Notes: a model not told the origin generated them from the letters alone. Shown: positions 41,103 to 50,043, counted from the stretch's first letter. The stretch: DNA of 64,000 bases from DASRAJ01 sp035638255 (GCA_035638255.1 DASRAJ010000098.1:124001-188000), one strand, 5' to 3'. Program-made: numbers and translations.

Positions 41103-41711
41103 CTAATAAAACTGCAGCGCTACTACCATACTGATCACGCCAATAAAATAGCCGGCGAAAATTTCTCCAATACTGTGTGCATTCAATAGCAAGCGGCTGC
41201 TGCCGATAATACCGGCGAGCAGAATGATAATGATCAGGAGGTAGTCCATATTGTCAGCACTCAGCAAACACAAAGCCAGTGTAATCATGATAAAGCAACC
41301 CATCGCTCCTGCGTGCGCGCTGATTTTCCAAAAGAGATTCAGCATGAAAACGGCGAACAGCGTGATGGTAGCGCCGAGAATAATGATGTCAAACACCTGC
41401 GGATATCCTGATTTGCGAAACACTACATACGCCCAAATGTAGAATGCGCCGGTAGTGATGTAGGGAACAAGTCGTTCTTTAGGATCATCCATCTGCAATG
41501 ATTTTACAAATCCCAATCGCCAGAGAAGGAAGATGGCAATGAAAGGAAAAAGGAAGGTATTAATCATTACCGCCACAAAAATCTGGCTGATTTGTTTTGA
41601 GCCGTAAGCAGAAAACAACAACGGATTCGTGAAGTACACCAGCGCAAATGCATAAGTAGGAAGAACCAGTGGATGAAAGAGAATAGAAACTATTTTGGCA
41701 ACAGTGCGCAA
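41103..41711 (-). CDS. PAP2-like membrane protein
   Basis: A 202-residue protein with about six membrane helices. The PAP2/phosphatidic-acid-phosphatase-type signature is partial: KISAHAGAMG near residue 130 and SSRLLLNAHSIGEIFAGYFIG near 170, giving the SR...H...E pattern of PAP2 domains, while the N-terminal KxxxxxxRP motif is not evident. Possibly a lipid phosphatase acting on undecaprenyl pyrophosphate. The only start giving the full first helix is a TTG (41711-41709), with no ATG or GTG nearby. Its 5' flank is a GAATGGTGAA-type repeat. Confidence 0.78.
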   Translation of the reverse strand: MRTVAKIVSILFHPLVLPTYAFALVYFTNPLLFSAYGSKQISQIFVAVMINTFLFPFIAIFLLWRLGFVKSLQMDDPKERLVPYITTGAFYIWAYVVFRKSGYPQVFDIIILGATITLFAVFMLNLFWKISAHAGAMGCFIMITLALCLLSADNMDYLLIIIILLAGIIGSSRLLLNAHSIGEIFAGYFIGVISMVVALQFY

Positions 41712-41776
41712 GAAGATGGTGAATGAGTGAATGGTGAAAAGTCAATGGTCATTCGTCAGTGGTCATTGTTTTTTTA

Positions 41777-41804
41777 TCTTATTTCTTACGTCTTATTTCT
41801 TACA
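41777..41804. repeat. 14-bp tandem repeat after the rpoN stop codon
   Basis: TCTTATTTCTTACG (41777-41790) and TCTTATTTCTTACA (41791-41804) lie 16 bases beyond the rpoN stop. On the minus strand the tract reads TGTAAGAAATAAGACGTAAG and so on, carrying several TAA triplets in different frames. Confidence 0.85.
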
Positions 41805-41819
41805 TCTGCCCTCTGTTTA

Positions 41820-43397
41820 TTAAAGCTCCTTCCGCAACCGCGCCACCGGAATCTCCAACTGCTCCCTATACTTCGCTACGGTTCTGCGCGCGATGTTGTA
41901 ACCTTTCTCTTTCAAAAGCTGTGTGAGCTTTTCATCGGAGAGCGGTTTGCTTTTGTTTTCAATTGCAATCAGGTCGGTGAGAATTTTTTTCACTTCACGG
42001 GTAGAAACTTCTTCGCCGCTATCGGTGGAGAGAGATTCTGCAAAAAAGAATTTCAGCTTGAAGGTGCCGAATTCTGTTTGCACATACTTGCTGTTTGCTA
42101 CTCTTGACACTGTGGAAATATCGAGCCCGGTTTTCTCCGCAATATCTTTCAGGATCATTGGCTTCAGTCGTGTTTCATCACCGGTAAGGAAAAATTCCTG
42201 CTGATGTTCCATGATTGCATTCATGGTGAGCAGCAGGGTTTGCTGCCGCTGGCGAATTGCATCAATGAACCATTTCGCTGAATCAATTTTTTGTTTGATA
42301 AACATCACCGCTTCTTTCTGTGCCTTGTCTTTCTTCGCTCCTTTCTGGTAATCACGAATCATCTCTTTAAAATGCTGACTGATTCGCAGGTCGGGCACGT
42401 TCATGTGATTGAGTGACAGGTCCAGCTCACCATCGTTATTCACGATATGAAAATCGGGAATGATGATCTTCTCAAACTCTGATGATCCGGTGAAGGAGCT
42501 GCCGGGCTTGGGATTCAGGTGCGTGATGTGGGTGATCACCTGGCGAAAAACTTCATCGTCCACATCGAGCTGCTTCTGCAATTTTTCATAGTGCTTCTTT
42601 ACAAACTCATCAAAGTAATCATTGATGACTTTAAGAGAGAGTTCCTTCACCTGCTGATGATTTTCAGCGCGTTCAAGCTGCAGTTGCAAACATTCTTTCA
42701 AATCTCTCGCTCCTGTTCCGGGCGGATCCAGGCCCTGAATGATCTTCAGCACTTCTTCCAGTTCTGCCTCCGTACACGGAATATTTTGAGAAAAGGCAAG
42801 ATCATCTACCATGGCATCGAGCGGGCGGCGCAGGTAGCCATCATCATCCATGCTGCCGATGAGATATTGACCGAGCATGTGCCGGTGCTCATCGAGCTCT
42901 TCCATGCCGAGCTGCTCTTCTAAATACTCATGAAAGGTTCTTGACACAGGCACGGGCAGCACGCGCTTGTCTTCCTGCTCCGGATAGTTTTCATCGCGCA
43001 TCTTATACTCCGCCACTTCATCCTCATCCATATAATCGGTGAGTTCATTGTTGTCAGAACTCAGGTAATCATCTTCTTCATCTTCTTTTTCTGCCGTGGC
43101 TTCTTCTTCCTTCTCTTCCTTTTCTTCTTTTTCAACTTCTGTTTCCGGTTCTGCTTCAGTTTCCGCTTCGCTTTCCGCCTCGTCTTTTACTTCAGGTGTT
43201 TCGTCCTCGCTTCCGGATTGAAGTTCATCTTCATTATCCTCTTCCTGCACGCCTTCCTCAAGAGCGGGATTGCCTTCCAGCTCCTCCTTAATTCGTTCTT
43301 CCAGCGCATCGGTAGGAATCTGCAGCAGCTTGATTAGTTGGATCTGCTGCGGTGATAGTTTCTGAAGGAGCTTCTGTTGTAGTCCTTGCTTGAGCAT
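41820..43397 (-). CDS. rpoN: RNA polymerase sigma-54 factor
   Basis: 525 residues from the ATG at 43397, which gives the conserved MLKQGLQQKLLQKLSPQQIQ start; an ATG at 43460 adds an unconserved stretch. Region I spans residues 1-50. An unusually long acidic region II (~52-150) is rich in Glu, with segments such as EVEKEEKEEKEEEATAEKED. The core-binding and HTH parts include LLKMNA-type helices, KPMILKDIAEKTGLDISTVSRVANSKYVQT, and the RpoN box ARRTVAKYREQLEIP near the C-terminus. It directs transcription from -24/-12 promoters with AAA+ activators; none is in the window. Confidence 0.95.
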   Translation of the reverse strand: MLKQGLQQKLLQKLSPQQIQLIKLLQIPTDALEERIKEELEGNPALEEGVQEEDNEDELQSGSEDETPEVKDEAESEAETEAEPETEVEKEEKEEKEEEATAEKEDEEDDYLSSDNNELTDYMDEDEVAEYKMRDENYPEQEDKRVLPVPVSRTFHEYLEEQLGMEELDEHRHMLGQYLIGSMDDDGYLRRPLDAMVDDLAFSQNIPCTEAELEEVLKIIQGLDPPGTGARDLKECLQLQLERAENHQQVKELSLKVINDYFDEFVKKHYEKLQKQLDVDDEVFRQVITHITHLNPKPGSSFTGSSEFEKIIIPDFHIVNNDGELDLSLNHMNVPDLRISQHFKEMIRDYQKGAKKDKAQKEAVMFIKQKIDSAKWFIDAIRQRQQTLLLTMNAIMEHQQEFFLTGDETRLKPMILKDIAEKTGLDISTVSRVANSKYVQTEFGTFKLKFFFAESLSTDSGEEVSTREVKKILTDLIAIENKSKPLSDEKLTQLLKEKGYNIARRTVAKYREQLEIPVARLRKEL

Positions 43398-43732
43398 ATA
43401 GTTCGTTCGGGTCTTTGCATTCTCGTCACGCTGCAATAATACCAAAAAGGAGAGTAACAAAAATGATAATGCGTGAGAAATGATTTCTGAAAATGAAAAA
43501 AATGAAGTTGAATGTTTAACCCGGATTCTGCAGCAGAAGATTTCTTATCAATGAAGGTTGATAAAAATTTTCTTCCTTGTTCAGAAATTGGATTTCTTAG
43601 ACAAACCGGATTTCTTTCCTGGTCAAAAAAAATTTCACGTAAAGGCGCAATTAAAAAATTGAATGCTAAGAAAATCCCCTCACAGAGTGCATTGGAAATC
43701 CAACCCGTTCCGCTGCACCGGGATTCGGGAAA
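43398..43732. other. 335-bp gap between rpoN and an amidohydrolase gene
   Basis: AT-rich. A plus-strand open frame (43512-43760) lacks domain features and overlaps the amidohydrolase stop, so I regard it as chance. GGATTTCTT occurs twice (43587 and 43609). No terminator or tRNA was seen. Confidence 0.5.
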
Positions 43733-45019
43733 TCATTTGAGCCCATACTTCTTCATATAGATATTGTACAACTCCTTCTGCGAATTGTCGAGATTGATTT
43801 GCCTTCCCTGTATGAAAGCATAAATGATGTTATTCGTTTTCATATCAAGCACATCGCCATCGCTGATGATGATGTTTGCATCTTTCCCAACTTCGAGTGT
43901 GCCGGTACGATCCTCAATACCAAGAATTTTCGCTGTCGAAGAAGTGATACTCCTGAGCGCATCTTCTTTACTCACCCCATAAGCAACAGTTGTTCCTGCC
44001 ATGAATGGAAGATTTCTTTGGGGCCAGAAACCATAAAGACTCAGGCAATAAATCACACCGGCTTTGTTGAGCAATGCAGCGGTTTGATAAGGAATTTCTA
44101 TTTCAACATCATCACCCGCGGGAAGCTGATGAACATTACCAAGAATCACTGCGATATTATTTTCTTTCAGCAGATCAGTGCACATGTATGAATCTCTTCC
44201 GCCAACAATTACAATGTGAAGATTGAAGTCGCTCGCAAAGTGAACAGCGTTGAGGATCTCGCGCACGTAATCGCAATGAATGAAAAGGGTTTTGCTCCGG
44301 TCAAACAAACTCTTCATCGCTTCAAAGTTGATGTTGCGATCAGCGTGCAAAGCTTCTTCATTGTAAGATTTTGCCTGTGAAAAATATTGGCGGACCTGAG
44401 TCACCTGCTTTTCATAATCATCACTCACGGTTTGTGAGCCGCCGTTATCATCGAAGCTGTATTTGAAGAATGAAGGCCAGTTAAGATGAAGTCCATCGTC
44501 AATTTTGTATTCCGCATCTTCCCAATTCCACGCATCAAGTTGCATGATGGATGAAGTGCCGGAAATAATTCCTCCCTGCGGAACTACCTGAGCGATAAGA
44601 ATTCCATTCGAGCGCACAGTAGGTGTTGCTTTTGAATCGGTATTGTAAGCAATCAAGCTTCGCACACCGGGATTGTAATCACCCACTTCATTGTAATCAT
44701 TGGTTGCACGTGCAGCATCAATTTCACTCAATCCAATGTCAGTGTTTGGTGCAATAATACCCGGATAAATTTGTTTGCCTTGTGCGCGAATAATTTTTGC
44801 GTTACCCGACAAACGAACATTGGATGTTTCACCAACGAACGTGATTTTTCCCTTATCAAAAATTACCGCTCCGTTTTCAATCACTTGTCCATTCCCGACG
44901 TGAATAGTGCCATCAAGAATTATGGTGACAGAATCTTGCTCATTGGCAGGTACAATACGCTGCGCATAAGATTGCGAGAATGAAATAGCCAGAAGTGCTA
45001 AAAGAATTGTTTTGTTCAT
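43733..45019 (-). CDS. Amidohydrolase-family protein lacking the N-terminal HxH metal site
   Basis: A 428-residue secreted protein with signal peptide ending SQSYAQ. Composite (urease-type) amidohydrolase frame: small beta domain TIILDGTIHVGNGQVIENGAVIFDKGKI, barrel ~75-370 and closing segment TGTLEVGKDANIIISDGD. Where active relatives read D-x-H-x-H after the first strand, this one reads PGIIAPNTDIG, so the first metal pair is missing. I also find no clear catalytic Asp-His set. It is probably a non-catalytic partner of the next upstream gene, which encodes a larger relative; 49 bases separate them. Confidence 0.85.
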   Translation of the reverse strand: MNKTILLALLAISFSQSYAQRIVPANEQDSVTIILDGTIHVGNGQVIENGAVIFDKGKITFVGETSNVRLSGNAKIIRAQGKQIYPGIIAPNTDIGLSEIDAARATNDYNEVGDYNPGVRSLIAYNTDSKATPTVRSNGILIAQVVPQGGIISGTSSIMQLDAWNWEDAEYKIDDGLHLNWPSFFKYSFDDNGGSQTVSDDYEKQVTQVRQYFSQAKSYNEEALHADRNINFEAMKSLFDRSKTLFIHCDYVREILNAVHFASDFNLHIVIVGGRDSYMCTDLLKENNIAVILGNVHQLPAGDDVEIEIPYQTAALLNKAGVIYCLSLYGFWPQRNLPFMAGTTVAYGVSKEDALRSITSSTAKILGIEDRTGTLEVGKDANIIISDGDVLDMKTNNIIYAFIQGRQINLDNSQKELYNIYMKKYGLK

Positions 45020-45042
45020 CGGTTTAATTGTTCGCTTTTTTT

Positions 45043-45071
45043 GCCTACTGCCTACTGCTTATTGCCTACTA
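45043..45071. repeat. GCCTACT micro-repeat at the stop codon of the large amidohydrolase
   Basis: TTGCCTACTGCCTACTGCTT then ATTGCCTACT. On the minus strand the tract reads TAGTAGGCAATAAGCAGTAG and so on; the first TAG (45071-45069) is the stop codon of the 1014-residue amidohydrolase. Confidence 0.8.
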
Positions 45072-48000
45072 ATTTCCCACGCCGCTTCCATCCGTAATCA
45101 CATCACAATCCCACTCACGATTAAAGTAGATGCCCGGCTTTTGCACAGGCTCTCCGCTTTGTTTTGCCCGGAGCATTTCATTGATTAATCGTGTTCGCTC
45201 TTTCTGAATCCAGGCTTGCTTCGCGAGTTCATCGGGTTCATTGTAAAACATAATTCCATCTACCAGTGTCATCTCACATTTTGCATAAATCGAAAGAGGA
45301 TTATCACTCCACAAGACGACATCTGCGTCTTTTCCAACCTTAATGCTCCCAACGCGATCATCTATGTGCAACATCTTCGCGGGATTGAGCGTGCAGAGTT
45401 TCCATGCCTCTTCTTCACTCAAGCCACCATACTTGATTGACTTCGCCGCTTCCTGGTTTAATCGCCGCGCTTGTTCGGCGTCATCAGAATTCACTGCCGT
45501 CACTACGCCTTCCTTTGTGAGAATAGCAGAGTTGTATGGAATTGCATCGTACACTTCATACTTGTAAGCCCACCAGTCAGAAAAATTGGAAGCGAAGATG
45601 CCACGGGCTTTCAGCTTGTCAGCGACCTTATAACCTTCAAGTACGTGTGTGAACGTGTTCATTTTAAAATGCATGGAATCGGCGATGTGCATGAGCATGT
45701 TCATTTCCGATTGCACGTACGAGTGACACGTGATGAATCTTTTTCCATCCAGAATTTCTGCGAGTGCATCGAGTTGAAGATTGCGACGGGGAGGAATGGC
45801 TTTGAGTTTATCTTTTGCCGAAAGCGAACTAAAGTTCGCGCTACTCAGCTTATAATCTTTTGCGCGAATAAAGGCGTCGAACATAATCTGCTCAACACCC
45901 ATTCTTGTTTGCGGGAAGCGAATCGTGTTGAAATCACCCCAGTTTGATTGCTTCACATTTTCACCGAGTGCAAACTTGATGAAGCCCGTCCATCCTTCGA
46001 ACTTCATTGCTTCCGGGCTATAACCCCATCGCAATTTCACAAGTTGTGTTTGTCCCCCGATTGGATTCGCGGAGCCGTGCAACAGGTGCGAGCACGTGAC
46101 TCCTCCTGCAAGATTGCGATAGATGTTGATGTCCGTGGGGTCAATCACATCTGCTATGCGCACTTCTGAAGTTACTGCATGTGTTCCTTCATTCACGCCT
46201 TGAGCGATGGCAATGTGTGAGTGCTCATCAATAATGCCACTTGTGAGATATTTCCCTGTCGCATCAATTACATGAGCATTTGCAGGAGCGGAAATATTTT
46301 TTCCGATCTGAGATATTTTTCCGTTTGTAATCAGCACATCGGTGTTTTGAAGAATGCCATCGCTTTCATTCGTCCACACCGTTGCGTTCCTGAAAAGAAA
46401 AGTTTCTTGTTTTGGAAGCGAAGCATTTCCATATCCGACAAATGGATACAGCACTTGCGATTCAACTTTCGGTTTTTCTTTTTTGGAATTTTTCTTTTCT
46501 GTAAAAGGCGAGGCGAATCTTGCAGTCCATTTTATCCAGTTTCCGTTTACATCTTGTCCTGTGCCTTCAAAATCTTCGCCTTTCTGATATCCGCTGAGCA
46601 GGTATGAAGCTTTGCTTGTGTCCTTTGGGTAGTGAAATGCAATAGAGATGAGGTCATCGGATTTGCTCAGTGTGACTTTCAGTTTTGTTGTGTCGCTGAT
46701 TTTAATGGCTGCCTCGGGCTGACCAATGGAACCTTCAATAGAAAGATTCAATGAAATAGGACCGATGTTAAGCTGATAATTTCCCCGAAGATCTTTAAAG
46801 TCGAAACTGTTGATGATGTACGGAATTCCTTTCACCCAATTCTGGTAGATCACGTTCTTCTCGTTGAAAATGGAATCGGAGCAAATGAGGAAGTCAGCAA
46901 CTTTTCCATTCGCCAAACTTCCAACCTGATCAAAGACTCCAAGAAGATTTGCCGGCGTGTACGTGAGATCTTTCAGCGCTTCCTTCTCACTCAATCCATA
47001 GTCAATTGCTTTGCGAAGATTTTTCCAGAAATCTTTTTTGTCTTTCAAATCGGAAGCGGTAAGAGCGAAAGTGATTCCTGCTTTCTCAAGTGATGCCGCA
47101 TTTGACGGTGCCATTTCCCAATGCATCATGGAAGCAAGTGAAACCAATTGCGCATCATAGGGATCACTGAAATCATAGGCACGGGGAAAATTCAGCGGGA
47201 TGATCAAGGCATCACCTGTGGCTTTCAGATCATCAATACGCTGATACTCGCTGCCATTTCCTTTGATGATGTATTTAATGCTGAACTCATCACCGATTTT
47301 ATCAGCGCGTAATTCAGAGTACACATCGCCCACCTGGAAAATTTGTGGCAGCGATAGCGCCTTATTCAATTCATCGAGAGAAATGTTGTCTTCTTCTTTA
47401 TTGCCATATTGCCTGTACCATTGCGCGTCGTAATAAGTTTGACGAAGCAGTGCAATACTTCCCATCAATGAGCTTGGATATTCCTGCGTTGAAATTCCTT
47501 TGTTGAATGAATAATATTCTGCCGACTGATCTTTCAGGAAGTTTTGATTCTCACGCTCATCGCCGAGTAGCACCATGGTTCCTGTGCCGCGAACAATGCC
47601 ATCCTGCTGATGTGTTGACACGGCGCCGAATCCCAGCTCGCGGAGTTGTTTCGCTTTGTCGCCATCGGTCTTGTATAGTTCATTAGCATGCAGTTCAGGA
47701 TGTATTGCCTGATTCCAGTTATACGACCCTTTCTTGCTGGATTCATATTGCGGCGGCCGCGGCCCTTGTTGCTGATCGCGCTTTGCCTCCGGAACTCCAT
47801 AATCAGAATAGATGTCAATGAAAGAAGGATAAATGTATTTGCCCTGAACGTTGATTTCGACTGCACCTTTTGGAATTGAAATGTTTTGACCTACAGCCTC
47901 AATCTTTCCGTCATGGACAATGATCGTTGCGTCTTTGATCATCGTTTGGTAGTCGGTGAAAATGTTTGCGTGAGTGAGCGCGTAATATTTTTCACGTGGA

Positions 48001-48113
48001 TCGGCGACCCCATTTTTGTGAAAGGTTTGTTGAGCGGAAATAGTGAGAGTGAGAGTAAGAGTAAGAGTAAGAGTAAGCGTAAAGGTGAGAATGAGGGCAG
48101 AAAGTTTCTTCAT
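45069..48113 (-). CDS. Large secreted protein with two amidohydrolase domains, only the second with intact metal site
   Basis: 1014 residues from the ATG at 48113, chosen because it starts the signal peptide; an ATG at 48182 adds a basic leader. The signal's hydrophobic core is a Thr-Leu repeat. The first amidohydrolase-like domain (~30-460) reads YPSFIDIYSDYG where HxH is expected. A linker beta domain (~470-590) follows. The second domain (~600-990) has the metal motif IDEHSHI, conserved HGSANPIGGQTQ, the histidines in ITCHSYVQSE and FTHVLEGYKV, and the catalytic Asp in VNSDDAEQ. Likely a periplasmic hydrolase of cyclic amide or dipeptide-like substrates. It forms an operon with the smaller degenerate relative downstream. 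Confidence 0.88.
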   Translation of the reverse strand: MKKLSALILTFTLTLTLTLTLTLTISAQQTFHKNGVADPREKYYALTHANIFTDYQTMIKDATIIVHDGKIEAVGQNISIPKGAVEINVQGKYIYPSFIDIYSDYGVPEAKRDQQQGPRPPQYESSKKGSYNWNQAIHPELHANELYKTDGDKAKQLRELGFGAVSTHQQDGIVRGTGTMVLLGDERENQNFLKDQSAEYYSFNKGISTQEYPSSLMGSIALLRQTYYDAQWYRQYGNKEEDNISLDELNKALSLPQIFQVGDVYSELRADKIGDEFSIKYIIKGNGSEYQRIDDLKATGDALIIPLNFPRAYDFSDPYDAQLVSLASMMHWEMAPSNAASLEKAGITFALTASDLKDKKDFWKNLRKAIDYGLSEKEALKDLTYTPANLLGVFDQVGSLANGKVADFLICSDSIFNEKNVIYQNWVKGIPYIINSFDFKDLRGNYQLNIGPISLNLSIEGSIGQPEAAIKISDTTKLKVTLSKSDDLISIAFHYPKDTSKASYLLSGYQKGEDFEGTGQDVNGNWIKWTARFASPFTEKKNSKKEKPKVESQVLYPFVGYGNASLPKQETFLFRNATVWTNESDGILQNTDVLITNGKISQIGKNISAPANAHVIDATGKYLTSGIIDEHSHIAIAQGVNEGTHAVTSEVRIADVIDPTDINIYRNLAGGVTCSHLLHGSANPIGGQTQLVKLRWGYSPEAMKFEGWTGFIKFALGENVKQSNWGDFNTIRFPQTRMGVEQIMFDAFIRAKDYKLSSANFSSLSAKDKLKAIPPRRNLQLDALAEILDGKRFITCHSYVQSEMNMLMHIADSMHFKMNTFTHVLEGYKVADKLKARGIFASNFSDWWAYKYEVYDAIPYNSAILTKEGVVTAVNSDDAEQARRLNQEAAKSIKYGGLSEEEAWKLCTLNPAKMLHIDDRVGSIKVGKDADVVLWSDNPLSIYAKCEMTLVDGIMFYNEPDELAKQAWIQKERTRLINEMLRAKQSGEPVQKPGIYFNREWDCDVITDGSGVGN
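48043..48090. repeat. Eight 6-bp repeats encoding the Thr-Leu signal-peptide core
   Basis: Units of GTRAGA type (GTGAGA x2, GTAAGA x3, GTAAGC, GTAAAG, GTGAGA) on the plus strand code for (Thr-Leu)n in the signal peptide of the large amidohydrolase. Gain or loss of a unit changes the core by two residues without a frameshift. Confidence 0.9.
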
Positions 48114-48274
48114 GCTGTTAAATGCAAAATGCAGGCGCCGAATGTAGAATGAAAAAATTTTCCGGCAGAAAAATTCGACCAAACCAATCTAAAATTTTGA
48201 ATGGATAACTTTCCTTTTCAATAAGAAAAAAATGGGAGGATAGCAGGAGAGTCCTTCAAAACACACCATGGACC

Positions 48275-48304
48275 TTGTCGTTTCATACACACGTTTTATA
48301 TTTG
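48275..48304 (+). promoter_or_regulatory. Promoter TTG-N19-TATATTTG for the toxin-antitoxin operon
   Basis: TTG (48275-48277), 19 bases, TATATTTG (48297-48304), an exact TAnnTTTG, 23 bases before the antitoxin ATG. Confidence 0.65.
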
Positions 48305-48327
48305 TAAAAAATAAATAGGCGAGGAAA

Positions 48328-48567
48328 ATGAATAAAGTAACCTACACGAGCACCCTTTCCACTGCGCTGATGAAGCAGCTAAGTCACTATGCCGCGCATT
48401 TTAAGGTTCAGAAAAAAATAATCATCGAAACCGCCCTGAAGAAACATTTTGAGGAGCTGCGAAGAAAAGAACTGGCGGAAAGTTTTAAACGCGTAGCCAA
48501 AGACCGCGAAATGAAAGAGCTTGCCGAAGACGGGCTTGGTGATTATCTGAAAATGCTTGACCGATGA
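48328..48567 (+). CDS. Antitoxin of a MazF-type toxin-antitoxin pair
   Basis: A 79-residue, charged protein. The N-terminal part YTSTLSTALMKQLSHYAAHFKVQKKIIIETALKKHFEEL fits a ribbon-helix-helix DNA-binding domain (strand then two helices). The C-terminal helix RVAKDREMKELAEDGLGDYLKM should wrap the toxin. Its stop overlaps the toxin start (ATGA, 48564-48567), the normal coupling in such operons. It should repress its own promoter. Confidence 0.85.
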   Translation: MNKVTYTSTLSTALMKQLSHYAAHFKVQKKIIIETALKKHFEELRRKELAESFKRVAKDREMKELAEDGLGDYLKMLDR

Positions 48568-48896
48568 AACAACGTGAAATCTGGTACGCCGATCTCAATC
48601 CTACCAGGGGTCGCGAGCAAAAAGGTGTGAGACCGGTGGTAATCATTAGTGGTGATACAATGAACGACCACTCTGATCTCTGCATCGTTTGCCCTCTCAC
48701 ATCTCAAATAAAAAACTTTGCTTCCGGAGTGCTTCTGAAAAAAGATGGTTCCAATAAGCTGAAAGAAGATTCAGAAATACTGGCATTTCAGGTGAGGACT
48801 GTTTCACAACACCGGTTCACCAAAAAAATTGGCGCGATCACCGCAGATCAGCTTCGAACGGTATTGGAGCGGCTAATCGAAGTGTTCCAGTATTGA
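48564..48896 (+). CDS. MazF/PemK-family endoribonuclease toxin
   Basis: A 110-residue toxin of the MazF fold: REIWYADLNPTRGREQKGVRPVVIISGD at the N-terminus with the catalytic Arg in the GVRP loop, then CIVCPLTSQIKNF with the catalytic Thr/Ser in PLTS, and AFQVRTVSQHRFTKKIG. It should cut single-stranded RNA at short specific sites when released from the antitoxin. It overlaps the antitoxin gene by four bases. Confidence 0.93.
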   Translation: MKQREIWYADLNPTRGREQKGVRPVVIISGDTMNDHSDLCIVCPLTSQIKNFASGVLLKKDGSNKLKEDSEILAFQVRTVSQHRFTKKIGAITADQLRTVLERLIEVFQY

Positions 48897-49000
48897 ACTC
48901 ACTTCAGGGACTTAAAAGTATTTTTGCTGATTGAGAATAAATTTTCCAATCTTCCTTTGATAAAATTATCTTGCAACCCAAAACAATCAACCTAAAAACG

Positions 49001-49825
49001 ATGAAAGAAAAATCAATTACACATAAAGGGACAACCATCGGTTATTTTGAAGAAGGCAGTGGCTTCCCTATCGTGTTCGTTCACGGCTTCCCTTTTGATC
49101 ATGCTGCATGGGCACATGGTTTCACCGATGCTTTCACAAAAAATTACAGGGTTATTCTTCCTGACAATGCCGGCTTCGGAAAATCAGGATTGCCGGATGA
49201 AGATGTGACGATGGAATACTATGCTGACTGCATCAAAGCAATTCTCGACAACGAAAAAATTTCTTCTTGCCTGATGATCGGTCATTCAATGGGTGGCTAT
49301 ATGGTGCTCAATTTCGCACAGCGATTTCCGAATTACCTGAAGGGCTTTGGATTATTTTCTTCTACCGCCTACGCTGATGATGATGCGAAGAAGCAGAATC
49401 GAATCGAGGTAGCAAACAATGCAAGAAAAATGAGTCCCGCTGAATTTGTGAATAGCATGCTGCACAAACTCTTCGGTGAGAAATACGCTGCCACTCACGA
49501 AAATGAAATTAATGAGTTCAAAAAATATTTCGGCTCAGTCGCTACCTCAGAAGGAATCGCGCAAGCATCACTTGCTATGGGAAAGAGAGCAGACACTTCG
49601 GATGTATTGAAGAACGCAAAAGTCCCTGTGCATTTCATCATTGGAAATGATGATAAAGTTGTTCCACCGGAAAAAACTCTTCCGCTGACGAGTTTGCCAG
49701 AGCAATCAGTGATTGCTACGCTCGAAGGAACGGGTCACATGGGAATGATTGAAGCGATGCAGGAAAGTCAGAACAGGATTCAGGAGTGGATTGATGTCTG
49801 CAATGTTCCGAAGTCGTCGAATTGA
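49001..49825 (+). CDS. Alpha/beta-hydrolase
   Basis: 274 residues from the ATG at 49001; a TTG at 48971 in the same frame is less likely. Oxyanion strand VFVHGFPFDHAAW, nucleophile elbow GHSMGGY near residue 90, a cap domain in ~120-200, acid Asp likely in IGNDDKVVPPE and the catalytic His in GTGHMGMIEA. No signal peptide, so cytoplasmic. Esterase, haloalkane dehalogenase-like or epoxide activities share this frame; the substrate cannot be assigned. A TATCTTGC box lies at 48968-48975. Confidence 0.9.
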   Translation: MKEKSITHKGTTIGYFEEGSGFPIVFVHGFPFDHAAWAHGFTDAFTKNYRVILPDNAGFGKSGLPDEDVTMEYYADCIKAILDNEKISSCLMIGHSMGGYMVLNFAQRFPNYLKGFGLFSSTAYADDDAKKQNRIEVANNARKMSPAEFVNSMLHKLFGEKYAATHENEINEFKKYFGSVATSEGIAQASLAMGKRADTSDVLKNAKVPVHFIIGNDDKVVPPEKTLPLTSLPEQSVIATLEGTGHMGMIEAMQESQNRIQEWIDVCNVPKSSN

Positions 49826-49988
49826 TCATAAAATTCTTGAAAAAAATCTGAGCCGAACGATATGATTAGGGGATTTTCTCTCTCCATAGCTAAATAATTC
49901 TCTAAGGGATTTGAGGAATGAATAATTGCAGCTTTGCTAAACATTTTGGCTGAATGGGGTCTTTCCAGGTGCGTATGTTTGAGAAGAA

Positions 49989-50017
49989 AAAAGAGCTGCA
50001 AGTGAGGCAGCTCTTTT
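49989..50017 (-). terminator. Terminator between convergent hydrolase and T9SS genes
   Basis: An 11-bp perfect stem AAAAGAGCTGC/GCAGCTCTTTT (49989-49999 with 50007-50017) has a 7-base loop. The minus strand continues into T and C-rich sequence, and the plus strand ends in four T, so it may work in both directions. Confidence 0.82.
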
Positions 50018-50043
50018 ACCGTTCAAATTACTCGATGATGACT

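Noticed and set aside
41820..43397. Long Glu-rich stretch in rpoN considered as a frameshift or repeat artefact
   Set aside because: The frame stays open through it and both flanking sigma-54 regions are in the same frame; acidic region II is variable in this family.
43512..43760. 82-codon plus-strand frame in the rpoN-amidohydrolase gap
   Set aside because: No start signal, no recognised family, and it overlaps the end of a solid gene.
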